NCBI GenBank assembly: GCA_036518915.1
Contig: DATDME010000087.1
Coordinates: forward strand, 1 to 27,094
Direction: 5' to 3'
Length of the DNA stretch: 27,094 nt
Source of the DNA: GCA-016699105 sp036518915
GTDB taxonomy: Bacteria; Patescibacteriota; Saccharimonadia; UBA4664
Shown here: positions 7,333-14,384 of the stretch, one piece after another
Position numbering within the stretch: position 1 is the stretch's first letter
How the letters are laid out: each line of letters opens with the position of its first letter
Program-made: the position numbers and the translations under genes
The notes under the pieces: generated by a model
Seen by the model: the letters and a program-made list of their open reading frames with translations, nothing else
What the model was told of the DNA's origin: nothing
Databases searched by the model: none

Positions 7333-7776
7333 TTGTTAGTCATTCGTCTCGCCCGCACGGGCCGCGCCAAATACCCCACCTACCGCATTGTCGCGGCTGA
7401 ATCAGCTCGGGCTGCCACTGGTAAATTTGTGTCGGTGTTGGGTCACTACAACCCGCACACCAAGGAACTTGTCATCAAGCAGGACGAAATTAAGCAGTAC
7501 CTGTCAAACGGCGCCCAGCCGTCCAACACGGTCGTGAAATTGCTCCAGCGCGAGAAGGTTGAGCTGCCCCAGTGGGTCAAACTGAAGACCAAAACTCCTA
7601 AGGTCACTGAGGCCCCGGCCGAAGAGGCCAAGCCCGAGGCGCCTCAGGTTGAAGCCGCTACCGAAGCCGCTGAAGCCGTAGCCGACGAGGACGTCCGCGT
7701 CGCCGAAGTCGCCGAAGACACCGCCGCCGCCCAGGAAGGCAACGCGCCCGACGCCGACAGCACCGAAATTGCCTAG
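7333..7776 (+). CDS. rpsP: 30S ribosomal protein bS16 with long acidic C-terminal tail
   Basis: The protein is 147 aa from a TTG start. Residues 1-80 are bS16: LVIRLARTGRAKYPTYRIVA, then GKFVSVLGHYNPHTKE and a QYLSNGAQPSNTVVKLL block. Typical bS16 is about 80-90 aa. Here a further stretch of about 60 residues is almost wholly Ala, Glu, Pro, Val and Asp, and is probably disordered. TTG is the only start that preserves the L-V-I-R-L strand. rpsP classically leads the rpsP-rimM-trmD-rplS operon; here it precedes khpA, a kinase and trmD. Confidence 0.95.
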   Translation: MLVIRLARTGRAKYPTYRIVAAESARAATGKFVSVLGHYNPHTKELVIKQDEIKQYLSNGAQPSNTVVKLLQREKVELPQWVKLKTKTPKVTEAPAEEAKPEAPQVEAATEAAEAVADEDVRVAEVAEDTAAAQEGNAPDADSTEIA

Positions 7777-7832
7777 TCGCCCGCCGCGCGGAAAAATATT
7801 GCGAAAACCGCTCCATTATTAGCGGCGTAAAA

Positions 7833-7841
7833 TGGTATGAT
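7833..7841 (+). promoter_or_regulatory. Extended -10 promoter of the khpA-kinase-trmD unit
   Basis: TGG (7833-7835) precedes TATGAT (7836-7841), forming an extended -10 without a clear -35. A small hairpin (CCGCT 7808-7812 with AGCGG 7821-7825) lies just upstream. The leader of about 30 nt carries GAAGGAG before ATG 7878. Confidence 0.5.
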
Positions 7842-7877
7842 ATACCCATACACACGTTACCCGAAGGAGCGTCAGAT

Positions 7878-8270
7878 ATGCCGGACATGGATAAAGAATT
7901 CGTAGAATACGTTGTTAAAGCCTTAGTCGCCCACCCGGAGGACGTCTTTGTCCGCCGCAGTGTCGACGACATGGGCGTTTTGCTTGAATTGTCTGTCAAC
8001 CCCGAGGACATGGGTAAAGTCATCGGCAAAGCCGGCGCCACGGCCAAGAGCATCCGCACCCTGCTGCGCGTGCTGGGCAGCCGCGACGACGCCCGCGTCA
8101 ACCTCAAAATCATTGAGCCCGAAGGCGCCGAAGGCCGCCACGCTGCCGCTGCCGACACGGCCGCGCCCGCTCCGGCCGAGCAAGCCCAGGCCAGCAGCCA
8201 TGACCCCGAAGCCGAAATGCTCGCCCGCACCAAGCGCGAGTTCGCCGACCTCGACGACCTCGACCTCTAA
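7878..8270 (+). CDS. khpA: KH-domain RNA-binding protein (KhpA-like)
   Basis: The protein is 130 aa. Residues 1-80 form a single type II KH domain: KEFVEYVVKALVAHPEDV, then LELSVNPEDMGKVIGKAGATAKSIRTLLRV, with the RNA-gripping GKAG loop at 50-53. KhpA is a global RNA chaperone, usually paired with KhpB, and is commonly encoded next to rpsP as here. An Ala/Pro-rich linker of about 30 aa and an acidic tail ending DLDDLDL extend it beyond the usual 75-80 aa. GAAGGAG upstream supports the ATG. Confidence 0.92.
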   Translation: MPDMDKEFVEYVVKALVAHPEDVFVRRSVDDMGVLLELSVNPEDMGKVIGKAGATAKSIRTLLRVLGSRDDARVNLKIIEPEGAEGRHAAAADTAAPAPAEQAQASSHDPEAEMLARTKREFADLDDLDL

Positions 8271-8284
8271 AACCACAAGATTGC

Positions 8285-8866
8285 ATGCAAATCAGCCGCT
8301 TACATCTGATCGGGGGCGCTCCGCTAACCGGCAAGTCCACGCTGGCCAACAATCTCGCACGCGGCTTGCCCGGGGTCGCCATCTCGACCGATAACATCCG
8401 CGAATGGATGCAGCGGGTGACGAATAAATCGGATTACCCCGAACTATTCTCCAGCCACGGCATTACGGCGGAGCAGTATTACCAAAAGTACCCCACGGCT
8501 CAAGCGGCCCTCGAAGAGGAGATTCTCCAGGGAGAAGAGGTAGCGGTTGGCGTGCGGGCCTTCCTTGATCTGGAAACTCCTTGGGAGACCCTCATCATTG
8601 AAGGGATCGCCATCACGCCGCAACTAGCGCGCGAAATCATCGACCGGTACACTAATCTCGCAGTTACGGTCGATCTGCTGGTTGACCAGGACGAGCAACG
8701 TATCCGGCGGCGTATCGCCAACCGCGGGTTGTGGGGCCCCACCAACTCCTACCCCGAGCATTTGCAAGCTATCGAGGCTGAGTGGACCATATTATATAAC
8801 CAATGGTTTGAGGCGGAAGCGGCCAAATATGGCTTCCCGGTAACCTATATCACCAACCCAACATGA
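8285..8866 (+). CDS. P-loop kinase-like protein, substrate unknown
   Basis: The 193-aa protein has a Walker A near its start, GGAPLTGKST at 10-19, followed by AISTDNIREWM, where Asp is typical of small-molecule and 2-phosphoglycerate kinase-like enzymes. TLIIEGIAITPQLARE resembles the Walker B strand, and DEQRIRRRIANRGLWG supplies a lid-like arginine cluster. These suggest phosphoryl transfer to a small molecule or RNA end, but the substrate is not evident. The gene starts 14 nt after khpA and overlaps trmD by 4 nt (ATGA). It occupies the place where rimM is usually found; it has no similarity to RimM. Confidence 0.75.
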   Translation: MQISRLHLIGGAPLTGKSTLANNLARGLPGVAISTDNIREWMQRVTNKSDYPELFSSHGITAEQYYQKYPTAQAALEEEILQGEEVAVGVRAFLDLETPWETLIIEGIAITPQLAREIIDRYTNLAVTVDLLVDQDEQRIRRRIANRGLWGPTNSYPEHLQAIEAEWTILYNQWFEAEAAKYGFPVTYITNPT

Positions 8867-9540
8867 TTAAAATCGACATCATCACGCTCTTCCCCGACAT
8901 GTTCAAAGGCCCCTTTGACATGAGCATGCTCTGGAAGGCCCAAGACCGCGGCCTCGCGCAGATCGACCTCATCGACCTGCGCGAGTTTGGGCTGGGCGCC
9001 CGCCGCACCGTCGACGACACACCCTACGGCGGTGGCGACGGCATGGTGCTCAAACCCGAGCCCATGGTGGCGGCCATCGAGCACGCCAAAGCCGCCAACC
9101 CCGGCGCTAAAGTGATCGCCATGACCCCCGGCGGCCGCCAGTTTAAGCAGGCCCTGGCCGCCGTGTACGCCCAAACTCCCGGCCTCATCTTGCTGGCCGG
9201 CCACTACGAGGGCTTTGACGAGCGCATTTTTGACTACGTGGACGACCAGCTGAGCATCGGCGATTACGTGCTCACCGGCGGCGAACTGCCCGCCATGGTG
9301 GTGGCCGACGCTGTTGTTCGCCTCATCCCGGGCGTGCTCGGCGGCGACCAATCCGCCCACGATGAATCGTTTACCAACCCGGCGCTGCTGGAATATCCCC
9401 ACTATACCCGGCCCGAAGAGTTCCGCGGGGCGCGCATCCCCGAAATCTTGCAGAGCGGCCACCACGCCGAAATCGCCAAATGGCGCCGGGAAAAAGCGGT
9501 GGAAAAAACCCGCCGCTTCCGCCCCGATTTACTCAGCTGA
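8863..9540 (+). CDS. trmD: tRNA (guanine-37-N1)-methyltransferase TrmD
   Basis: The 225-aa protein is a complete TrmD: IDIITLFPDMF at the N-terminus, DDTPYGGGDGMVLKPEP, then the trefoil-knot S-adenosylmethionine site with GHYEGFDERI and SIGDYVLTGGELPAMV. The C-terminal tRNA-binding part has YPHYTRPEEFRGARIPEILQ followed by SGHHAEIAKWRR. TrmD methylates G37 of tRNAs that read CNN and prevents +1 frameshifting. It is translationally coupled to the kinase upstream. No rplS follows, unlike the classical operon. Its 3' end overlaps the convergent VOC gene by 12 nt. Confidence 0.97.
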   Translation: MIKIDIITLFPDMFKGPFDMSMLWKAQDRGLAQIDLIDLREFGLGARRTVDDTPYGGGDGMVLKPEPMVAAIEHAKAANPGAKVIAMTPGGRQFKQALAAVYAQTPGLILLAGHYEGFDERIFDYVDDQLSIGDYVLTGGELPAMVVADAVVRLIPGVLGGDQSAHDESFTNPALLEYPHYTRPEEFRGARIPEILQSGHHAEIAKWRREKAVEKTRRFRPDLLS

Positions 9541-9915
9541 CGTACTGTGGAGGCACAAAATGTTGCCGTCCGGGTCTTTGAACCAGGCGGCTTTTTGGTC
9601 GTCCCAGCTCGCCACGCCGTCCTCGGTCTTGAGGCCAGGCAGGTCATAGTTCTCAAATTCTACCCCGTTAGCGCGCAGCTCCCGCAGGGTGCCGTCAAAA
9701 TCTGCCACTTCCCAAGTGGCGTAGGTGGCCTGGTTTGTGCCCGCGTTTTCGGCCGATTCGTACAAGCTAAGCATCGTACCCTTGCCGGATTCATACAGCA
9801 CCACCCCCTCTGGCGCCGGCGCCGGTTTGAGCCCAAGCTTACCCTTATAAAATGCCTCGGCCACGGCCATATCTTTAACAGCTATCGTTGGGCAGACTGG
9901 AGCAGATGACAACAT
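9529..9915 (-). CDS. VOC (glyoxalase/bleomycin-resistance fold) family protein
   Basis: The protein is 128 aa from the ATG at 9915, preceded by GAGGTG at good distance; an ATG at 9927 adds only four residues and lacks that site. The order is VOC-like: PTIAVKDMAVAEAFYKGKLGLKP, GTMLSLYESAE in the first beta-alpha-beta-beta-beta unit, then ATWEVADFDGTLRELRANGVEFE and AAWFKDPDGNILCLHS ending in the metal-site strand. Such proteins include lyases, dioxygenases and antibiotic-binding proteins; the role here is unknown. It is convergent with trmD and 55 nt downstream of the beta-lactamase-fold gene on the same strand. Confidence 0.85.
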   Translation of the reverse strand: MLSSAPVCPTIAVKDMAVAEAFYKGKLGLKPAPAPEGVVLYESGKGTMLSLYESAENAGTNQATYATWEVADFDGTLRELRANGVEFENYDLPGLKTEDGVASWDDQKAAWFKDPDGNILCLHSTSAE

Positions 9916-9969
9916 CACACACCTCATTCGTTACGCAATAATTGGGTGCATTATACGCGCGAACCGCAG

Positions 9970-11298
9970 CTATTGCTCGAAGTAATTCCACAATTGTGCC
10001 GACAGCTTGCTAAACTGGGCCGCCGCGTTGCCGGGTTGGCTCCACGAGCCGCTCATCATTACCACCAGGTAGTTCGTCTTGGGGCCATAGACAATGCCCG
10101 CGTCATGCACGTAGCCATCGAGGTCACCAGTTTTATGCGCGATGACCGTGCCCGCCGGCAAGCCCTGCGGCAGGCGGTTGTTGACCTGCTGATTTTTCAA
10201 CAAATTCATGAACTGGTCAGTGGAACGCTGAGACAGCAACGTGCCCTGGTATAACTTCTCAAACAGGGTCGCGACGTCCCGGGCGGAGGTTTTTTGCGGG
10301 GACGCTAAGTCGGAATCATGGTAGCCTTCCACTGCCAATGCCTGGTTTTGGGCGCCCCAACCCAGCTTGCCGCCCAGTGCTCGGCCGCAGTCGTTATCAG
10401 ACACCGTCACCATCAGGTTCAAGCAACCGTCAATGGTGCGGCCGGTCCCGTCACTGGCGGCGTCGCCCAACTGCCACTGCCGCAGGTCAACCCGCTCCAG
10501 CGTGCGCTGGGCCACAAACAGCTTGTACAAACTGGCGCTCGTCATAACGCGATCTGCCGCCACGCTGGCCGTCTGGCCGGTCCGCAGATCTTTCACGTAC
10601 AGGCTAAACATGCCGGCATTCTGAGCGGCAAACTGGTCGAGCAGATGCTGGAGAGCATCGGCTTGTGGGGTGGCCGCCGTGGCCGGCGCCAGCGGTGTTG
10701 CGGAAACGGTGGCAGCCGCCACTTGCTCGGCGTGGGCGGTAGTGGCCTTGGGCGGCGCCACAGTGCGCACCGCCAGCGTGGCGGCCATGAAGGCTACGGC
10801 CACCATGGTAAAGCCAATCATGGGCCGCCGCCACTGAATGAGACCGGGGCGCCAGGCCGTCAGCCGGCTCCACCACGCCGGCCGCAAGCCATCAACCAGC
10901 GGCGCCGGCGCGGGCCGGTATGGGCTGATATCGAGCGTGGTGTGCGGCGCGGCCTGGGCAGGCGGCGTGACTGGGGCGGCCGGCGCCACGGGCGGCACCG
11001 GCTGGAGCTTCGGCGGCGCTACGGGCAGCACAGTTGCGGCGGCTGTACTCGTGGTCGTAACCGCGGCCGGCTGGTCTGAGCGCAAATCCAAAATTTCTGG
11101 CCGCGGGCGGCGCACACCATCCAACCGGCCCTGCGGCAGCCGCGCTGCCACCGCCGAATACTTAATTGGCTTCGGCCGCTCATATTCGGCCGGCGGTGCC
11201 GCGGCTGGGCGCTGGACCACGCGCACAACCGGCCCCGTCTGCGCGCCCGCCGGCGCCGACAGGCGTCCCCTCCGAACTCCGTCCACCACGTGAGTCAT
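9970..11298 (-). CDS. Membrane-anchored serine beta-lactamase-fold hydrolase
   Basis: The protein has 442 aa. Residues 1-158 are a Pro/Ala/Arg-rich, low-complexity cytoplasmic region, and 160-180 is one transmembrane segment (MIGFTMVAVAFMAATLAVRT). The exported part has class A beta-lactamase motifs: SLYK (Ser256, Lys259), SDN (300-302) and KTG (389-391). The omega-loop ExxLN motif carrying the deacylating glutamate of true class A enzymes is not visible. It is therefore better called a beta-lactamase2/serine-hydrolase-like protein, perhaps a D,D-peptidase or degenerate lactamase, than a resistance enzyme. Met at 11298 is the only upstream ATG; its ribosome-binding site is weak. The gene is divergent from sodN. 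Confidence 0.8.
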   Translation of the reverse strand: MTHVVDGVRRGRLSAPAGAQTGPVVRVVQRPAAAPPAEYERPKPIKYSAVAARLPQGRLDGVRRPRPEILDLRSDQPAAVTTTSTAAATVLPVAPPKLQPVPPVAPAAPVTPPAQAAPHTTLDISPYRPAPAPLVDGLRPAWWSRLTAWRPGLIQWRRPMIGFTMVAVAFMAATLAVRTVAPPKATTAHAEQVAAATVSATPLAPATAATPQADALQHLLDQFAAQNAGMFSLYVKDLRTGQTASVAADRVMTSASLYKLFVAQRTLERVDLRQWQLGDAASDGTGRTIDGCLNLMVTVSDNDCGRALGGKLGWGAQNQALAVEGYHDSDLASPQKTSARDVATLFEKLYQGTLLSQRSTDQFMNLLKNQQVNNRLPQGLPAGTVIAHKTGDLDGYVHDAGIVYGPKTNYLVVMMSGSWSQPGNAAAQFSKLSAQLWNYFEQ

Positions 11299-11325
11299 AC
11301 ATCCATCATAACCGTAAGCATGATG

Positions 11326-11403
11326 TCAAAACAATTGGCAATTTTGATAGCAAGTTGTTTTGCGATTGTTATACCATTACGCTCTCAGCTTGGGCGTTAT
11401 AAT
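11326..11403. promoter_or_regulatory. Divergent control region between beta-lactamase-fold gene and sodN
   Basis: On the plus strand a perfect TATAAT (11398-11403) lies 22 nt before the sodN ATG. On the minus strand TGGTATAAC (reverse complement around 11368-11376) is an extended -10-like element for the divergent gene. CAAAACAA at 11327-11334 is inverted at 11355-11362 (TTGTTTTG), and TCAAAA at 11326-11331 is inverted at 11342-11347. These could be operator half-sites or simple AT-rich symmetry. Confidence 0.45.
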
Positions 11404-11425
11404 GGAAGTATCACTGGAGGTACTT

Positions 11426-11824
11426 ATGAAATTCGCCCGGTTCTTTCCCGCCACCACCGTTTATGCTCACTGCGACCTGCCTTGCGGGGTGTACGACCCG
11501 GCCCAGGCCCGCATTGAGGCCGAGTCGGTGCACAAAATCCAACAAAAATACGCCGACTTGCACGACGAAGACAAAGTCCGCGCCGTCCTCATAAAAGAGC
11601 AGCGCGCTGAACTAGTGAAGCATCACCTCTGGGTACTGTGGACCGACTACTTCAAGCCCGAGCACCTCGAAGCCCACCCGAACCTTCATGACCTGTTCTG
11701 GAAGGCCACCAAAGCCGCCGGCGCCACCAAGAAATCGGTCGACCCGGCCACCGGCCAAGCCCTCCTGGAGCTCATCGCCGAGATTACCGACGTGTTTAAT
11801 GCCACCAAAGCCGCCGCGAAATAG
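11426..11824 (+). CDS. sodN: Nickel superoxide dismutase
   Basis: The ATG at 11426 is preceded by GGAGG at 5 nt and encodes 132 aa. The diagnostic nickel hook HCDLPCGVYDPAQARIEAES begins at residue 15. In the mature enzyme His1, Cys2 and Cys6 bind nickel after removal of the N-terminal leader, here MKFARFFPATTVYA. The helical body (VHKIQQKYADLHDEDKVRAV, then HHLWVLWTDYFKPEHLE) matches the four-helix fold of the hexameric NiSOD. The enzyme disproportionates superoxide. The short basic leader is compatible with processing by the protease encoded immediately downstream, which overlaps this gene. Confidence 0.95.
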   Translation: MKFARFFPATTVYAHCDLPCGVYDPAQARIEAESVHKIQQKYADLHDEDKVRAVLIKEQRAELVKHHLWVLWTDYFKPEHLEAHPNLHDLFWKATKAAGATKKSVDPATGQALLELIAEITDVFNATKAAAK

Positions 11825-12125
11825 CGGAGCCTGGCGCTGGCCGTTGGCCCTGTACCGCGTGTCCGGCCACAGCATGCAGCCAACCTACCGGTCCGGTGAC
11901 GTGGTGCTGGGCTGGCGTTGGTTTCGCGCGGCCCAATTGCGGCCCAGCCAGGTGCTGGTGGCCACGCAAGCCGGCCGGCCGGTCATCAAACGCCTGGCTG
12001 CCATCACCGCGGCCGGCCTCATCCTGACCGGTGATAACCCGGCCGACTCCTTGGACTCCCGGCAGCTGGGCGCCGTGCCGCCGGCCGCCGTCGAGGCTGT
12101 GATTCTTGCTCGTGTTTCCTTCTAA
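11799..12125 (+). CDS. sodX: S26-family nickel-type SOD maturation protease
   Basis: From ATG 11799, which overlaps sodN by 26 nt, the protein has 108 aa. It carries the S26 signal-peptidase core: RVSGHSMQPTYRSGDVVLG with nucleophile Ser25, and GRPVIKRLAAI with general base Lys64, followed by LILTGDNPADSLDSRQLG (box E-like GDNxxxSxDSR). There is no transmembrane anchor, as expected for the small SodX/CbiX-type proteases that unmask the NiSOD N-terminal histidine. A later TTG at 11844 remains possible as start. Overlap with sodN strongly supports the functional link. Confidence 0.88.
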   Translation: MPPKPPRNSGAWRWPLALYRVSGHSMQPTYRSGDVVLGWRWFRAAQLRPSQVLVATQAGRPVIKRLAAITAAGLILTGDNPADSLDSRQLGAVPPAAVEAVILARVSF

Positions 12126-12142
12126 GGACCGCCTTAGCAACG

Positions 12143-12151
12143 TGCTACTAT
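12143..12151 (+). promoter_or_regulatory. Extended -10 (TGCTACTAT)
   Basis: TGC (12143-12145) followed by TACTAT (12146-12151) would start transcription near 12158, only about 5 nt before ATG 12163, giving an essentially leaderless mRNA. A 6-bp hairpin (CTAAGG 12122-12127, CCTTAG 12132-12137) lies at the preceding stop codon. Confidence 0.45.
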
Positions 12152-12162
12152 GAACACAAACC

Positions 12163-12459
12163 ATGCCAAACCTCACGTCTAACCCTCCGCCTGCTGAAGC
12201 GCCAGCGCCGCCGGTCAACCCCGAGCTGCCAAGGCTTGAGCCGCCTCCTCCAGTCGCCTATGAGGGCTACCGCAAACTTTCGCTGGTCCAGCGTCTGTTG
12301 CCGGGCGTCCATGATGTGGGACGGGCCATGCGCTGGGTCCGCCGTTTAATTGTGCTTGCCATCCTGGCCTTCCTGGTAAACGCTTATGGCCTGGCCTTCG
12401 TGACCGACTTTTTCCACGCCGTGCAGGCCTGGGTGAATCAGTTGTTACCGGGTGTCTAA
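12163..12459 (+). CDS. Small single-span membrane protein
   Basis: The 98-aa protein has a proline-rich N-terminal third (PPPAEAPAPPVNPELPRLEP), a basic amphipathic stretch (YRKLSLVQRLLPGVHDVGRAMRWVRR) and one hydrophobic segment (LIVLAILAFLVNAYGLAFV, about 63-81), then a short amphipathic tail. By the positive-inside rule the N-terminus is cytoplasmic. No family is recognised. It is the last gene before tRNA-Gln, and the tRNA promoter starts 2 nt after its stop. Confidence 0.65.
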   Translation: MPNLTSNPPPAEAPAPPVNPELPRLEPPPPVAYEGYRKLSLVQRLLPGVHDVGRAMRWVRRLIVLAILAFLVNAYGLAFVTDFFHAVQAWVNQLLPGV

Positions 12460-12461
12460 TC

Positions 12462-12490
12462 TTGCATCAACCGGCTAAATCTTGTACTAT
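12462..12490 (+). promoter_or_regulatory. tRNA-Gln promoter
   Basis: TTGCAT at 12462-12467 and TACTAT at 12485-12490 are separated by exactly 17 bp. Initiation near 12497 gives a 5' leader of about 38 nt to be trimmed by RNase P before the tRNA at 12535. Confidence 0.65.
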
Positions 12491-12534
12491 AGGACGGTCG
12501 CTAAATTTTCTGACAATTCGGCACATCTAAATAT

Positions 12535-12609
12535 TGGGGCGTGGCCAAGCGGTAAGGCGTCTGATTCTGGCTCAGAAGATCCTAGGTTCGAATCCTAGCG
12601 CCCCAGCCA
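12535..12609 (+). tRNA. tRNA-Gln (anticodon CUG), CCA encoded
   Basis: The acceptor TGGGGCG (12535-12541) pairs with CGCCCCA (12599-12605), followed by discriminator G and an encoded CCA (12607-12609). The D arm is GCC...GGC. The anticodon stem TCTGA/TCAGA encloses TTCTGGC, giving anticodon CTG. The T arm is CTAGG-TTCGAAT-CCTAG. It reads CAG codons. A promoter precedes it and a terminator follows 8 nt after the CCA. The mobile region begins directly after it, so the 3' end or the terminator is a candidate attachment site. Confidence 0.97.
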
Positions 12610-12617
12610 TAGAGAAC

Positions 12618-12650
12618 GGATCTCTTCCGAGAGGTCCTTTTTCTTTGTTT
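12618..12650 (+). terminator. Rho-independent terminator of tRNA-Gln
   Basis: GGATCTCT (12618-12625) pairs with AGAGGTCC (12630-12637) through eight pairs, one of them G-U, around a TCCG tetraloop. It is followed by TTTTTCTTTGTTTT. This is a textbook intrinsic terminator. Confidence 0.9.
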
Positions 12651-12695
12651 TATATCTGTTGTTGGGCTGGTTTTCACTGGTTTGGAATGACATTT

Positions 12696-14180
12696 CTAGC
12701 TCTCCATTAATTGTTGCGTTTTCTCGGCCGCGCTGGCGATAGCCTGAGCAAAGCTCGAATATTTAACAGATAGGACACCTCCTTTTAGGGCTAACTTTTC
12801 GAAAAGTTTGGAAATAATCACACGTCTTAGGGCAGATGGTTTTTTAAGATAACTTTCGGCCGCCTTCTGCGATAGCTCCACGATCACCATTCGCTGCTCC
12901 AACCGTTCGCTCAGCGACGCGTCCAGACGGCTCAATTGCTCCTCAACGCCTTCACGCTGCTCCTTGAGCTGGGCATGCTTTTCAGCGTACCGCTCCTTGG
13001 AAATCTCGCCCGACAGCTTATCGTCATATAACATCTCGTCCATCGTCTCGATGCGCCGCAACTGCGCCTGGAGCGAAGCCGTCATGCGTTCCCGTTCGGC
13101 AATGCGGTCGCGGTACTGCTCGCGCATGGCGTCGGCCACCCATTGGATTACCTCGGGCGCCGGGCACACCAGTCGCCGCAACTCACCGATAATCATCTCC
13201 TCGACCAAATCTTCCCGCAGCATCTTGCCACGTTTGCAGGCCTCGGTCAGTCGCCGGCACACACCGTAGTAATGGCCCTTCTGGAGCTGCCACGTCACCA
13301 CCGAATTACAATCCTCGCAGCGGATCATGCCCTGGAGAGGCGAGTGGTGCTTCTTGTACTTGTGCGGTCGCTTGCCATGAAGCTTGTCCTGCACTTGAGC
13401 AAACAACTGCTTGGGAATAAAAGTTTCCTGGGCACCAGGGTACTCCTTGCCGTTGAAGCAGTTAATCCCGATGTAAAACTTGTTCATCAAGATCTTCTGC
13501 AAATGGCTCTTTGAGTACGGGCGTCCGGCTCGCGTCAGAATACCGAGCTTAGCCATATACTTCGCCGTCGATTGCAACGACTCGCCGGGGTTTAGGTAAA
13601 ACCGAAACACCTTGAGCATGAGCTTGTTAGTTCGCGGATCGGGCGCATGAATGCGCTTGCCGTTCTCGGCGATAGTCGCATAACCTGGCGGCGGCACCGA
13701 CGGCAGCCAGCCTTGGGCTAACTTTTCCGCCCAGCCCTTCATGGCTTCCTCGCGCAGGTTATCAATATAGTTCTTCGCCATCACCACCCGAATGCCCCAG
13801 TTGAGCCATTCCTGCGAGCGGGAGTTTTTGTGCATCACGAGCGAGTCTTTCACAAAATGCACGTGCCGGTCTTCGTCGGCCATTAGCCAATCGTGCGTTT
13901 CAACCGCATCCTGCAAATTGCGGACGTGCCGGTCAACTTTTTCCACTACCAGATCCTTAATCTTCTGATCTTCAATAAACTTCATTGCCTCCTTGAACGT
14001 GCGCCGCTGCGTAGCCTTGGAGGCCGACTCGGTAATCTTGAAAGTCTCAGCGATTGCCATACCCTTACTCTCACAGTATGAATGGAGCAGCTTAACCTGC
14101 GAATCCAGCGAGTAGCCTTCATCTTCCTGTGACTTGCTCGACACCCGCGCCAGAATGACGGCTTTATTCGGCGGGTTCAT
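12696..14180 (-). CDS. Large serine recombinase (site-specific integrase)
   Basis: The start at 14180 is preceded by GGGAGG at 6 nt and gives 494 aa. A longer frame from 14246 adds 22 residues with no support. Domain order is typical: resolvase catalytic domain (1-145) with AVILARVSSKSQEDEGYSLD, nucleophile Ser14; recombinase domain (about 160-270) with PPPGY and SLQSTAKYMAKLGILTR; a zinc ribbon with Cys288, Cys291, Cys308 and Cys315; then a coiled coil (about 335-440) that controls directionality in phage integrases. Such enzymes cut attachment sites through a phosphoserine bond. The gene ends about 46 nt beyond the tRNA-Gln terminator. A 56-aa gene overlaps its start. Confidence 0.95.
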   Translation of the reverse strand: MNPPNKAVILARVSSKSQEDEGYSLDSQVKLLHSYCESKGMAIAETFKITESASKATQRRTFKEAMKFIEDQKIKDLVVEKVDRHVRNLQDAVETHDWLMADEDRHVHFVKDSLVMHKNSRSQEWLNWGIRVVMAKNYIDNLREEAMKGWAEKLAQGWLPSVPPPGYATIAENGKRIHAPDPRTNKLMLKVFRFYLNPGESLQSTAKYMAKLGILTRAGRPYSKSHLQKILMNKFYIGINCFNGKEYPGAQETFIPKQLFAQVQDKLHGKRPHKYKKHHSPLQGMIRCEDCNSVVTWQLQKGHYYGVCRRLTEACKRGKMLREDLVEEMIIGELRRLVCPAPEVIQWVADAMREQYRDRIAERERMTASLQAQLRRIETMDEMLYDDKLSGEISKERYAEKHAQLKEQREGVEEQLSRLDASLSERLEQRMVIVELSQKAAESYLKKPSALRRVIISKLFEKLALKGGVLSVKYSSFAQAIASAAEKTQQLMES

Positions 14181-14334
14181 CGTCGGCCTCCCGAGCGAGC
14201 GTTTCATAAAATTCAATGAGGGCATGGCCAACTTCGCCAGCCTCATCTTGGCTCACTTCACGTCCAAACTGATCGTTCAAGATGCTACGCAAATTTTCGA
14301 CCGTACCAGGCAACCCAATCTCTTCATCCGTCAT
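14164..14334 (-). CDS. 56-aa acidic protein coupled to the recombinase
   Basis: From ATG 14334 the frame reads MTDEEIGLPGTVENLRSILN, then DQFGREVSQDEAGEVGHALI and EFYETLAREADDEPAE, ending at TAA 14164-14166. It overlaps the recombinase start by 17 nt, and its last codons contain the recombinase Shine-Dalgarno GGGAGG. This argues for translational coupling. AAGTGG precedes the ATG at 6 nt. The protein is acidic and helical, possibly a directionality factor or regulator. No family is recognised, and the function is inferred only from position. Confidence 0.65.
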   Translation of the reverse strand: MTDEEIGLPGTVENLRSILNDQFGREVSQDEAGEVGHALIEFYETLAREADDEPAE

Positions 14335-14384
14335 ACAATCCACTTCGCAACCCTTCCTGATACCGTCATTATGTCCCTCATCGT

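Noticed and set aside
10318..11079. 253-aa plus-strand open frame
   Set aside because: It is antisense to the beta-lactamase-fold gene, whose SxxK, SDN and KTG motifs prove the minus strand. The plus frame is a Gly/Arg/His-rich shadow.
9970..11298. True class A beta-lactamase resistance gene
   Set aside because: The omega-loop glutamate motif is not visible and the protein is membrane-anchored with a long N-terminal arm. A resistance call is not supported by sequence alone.
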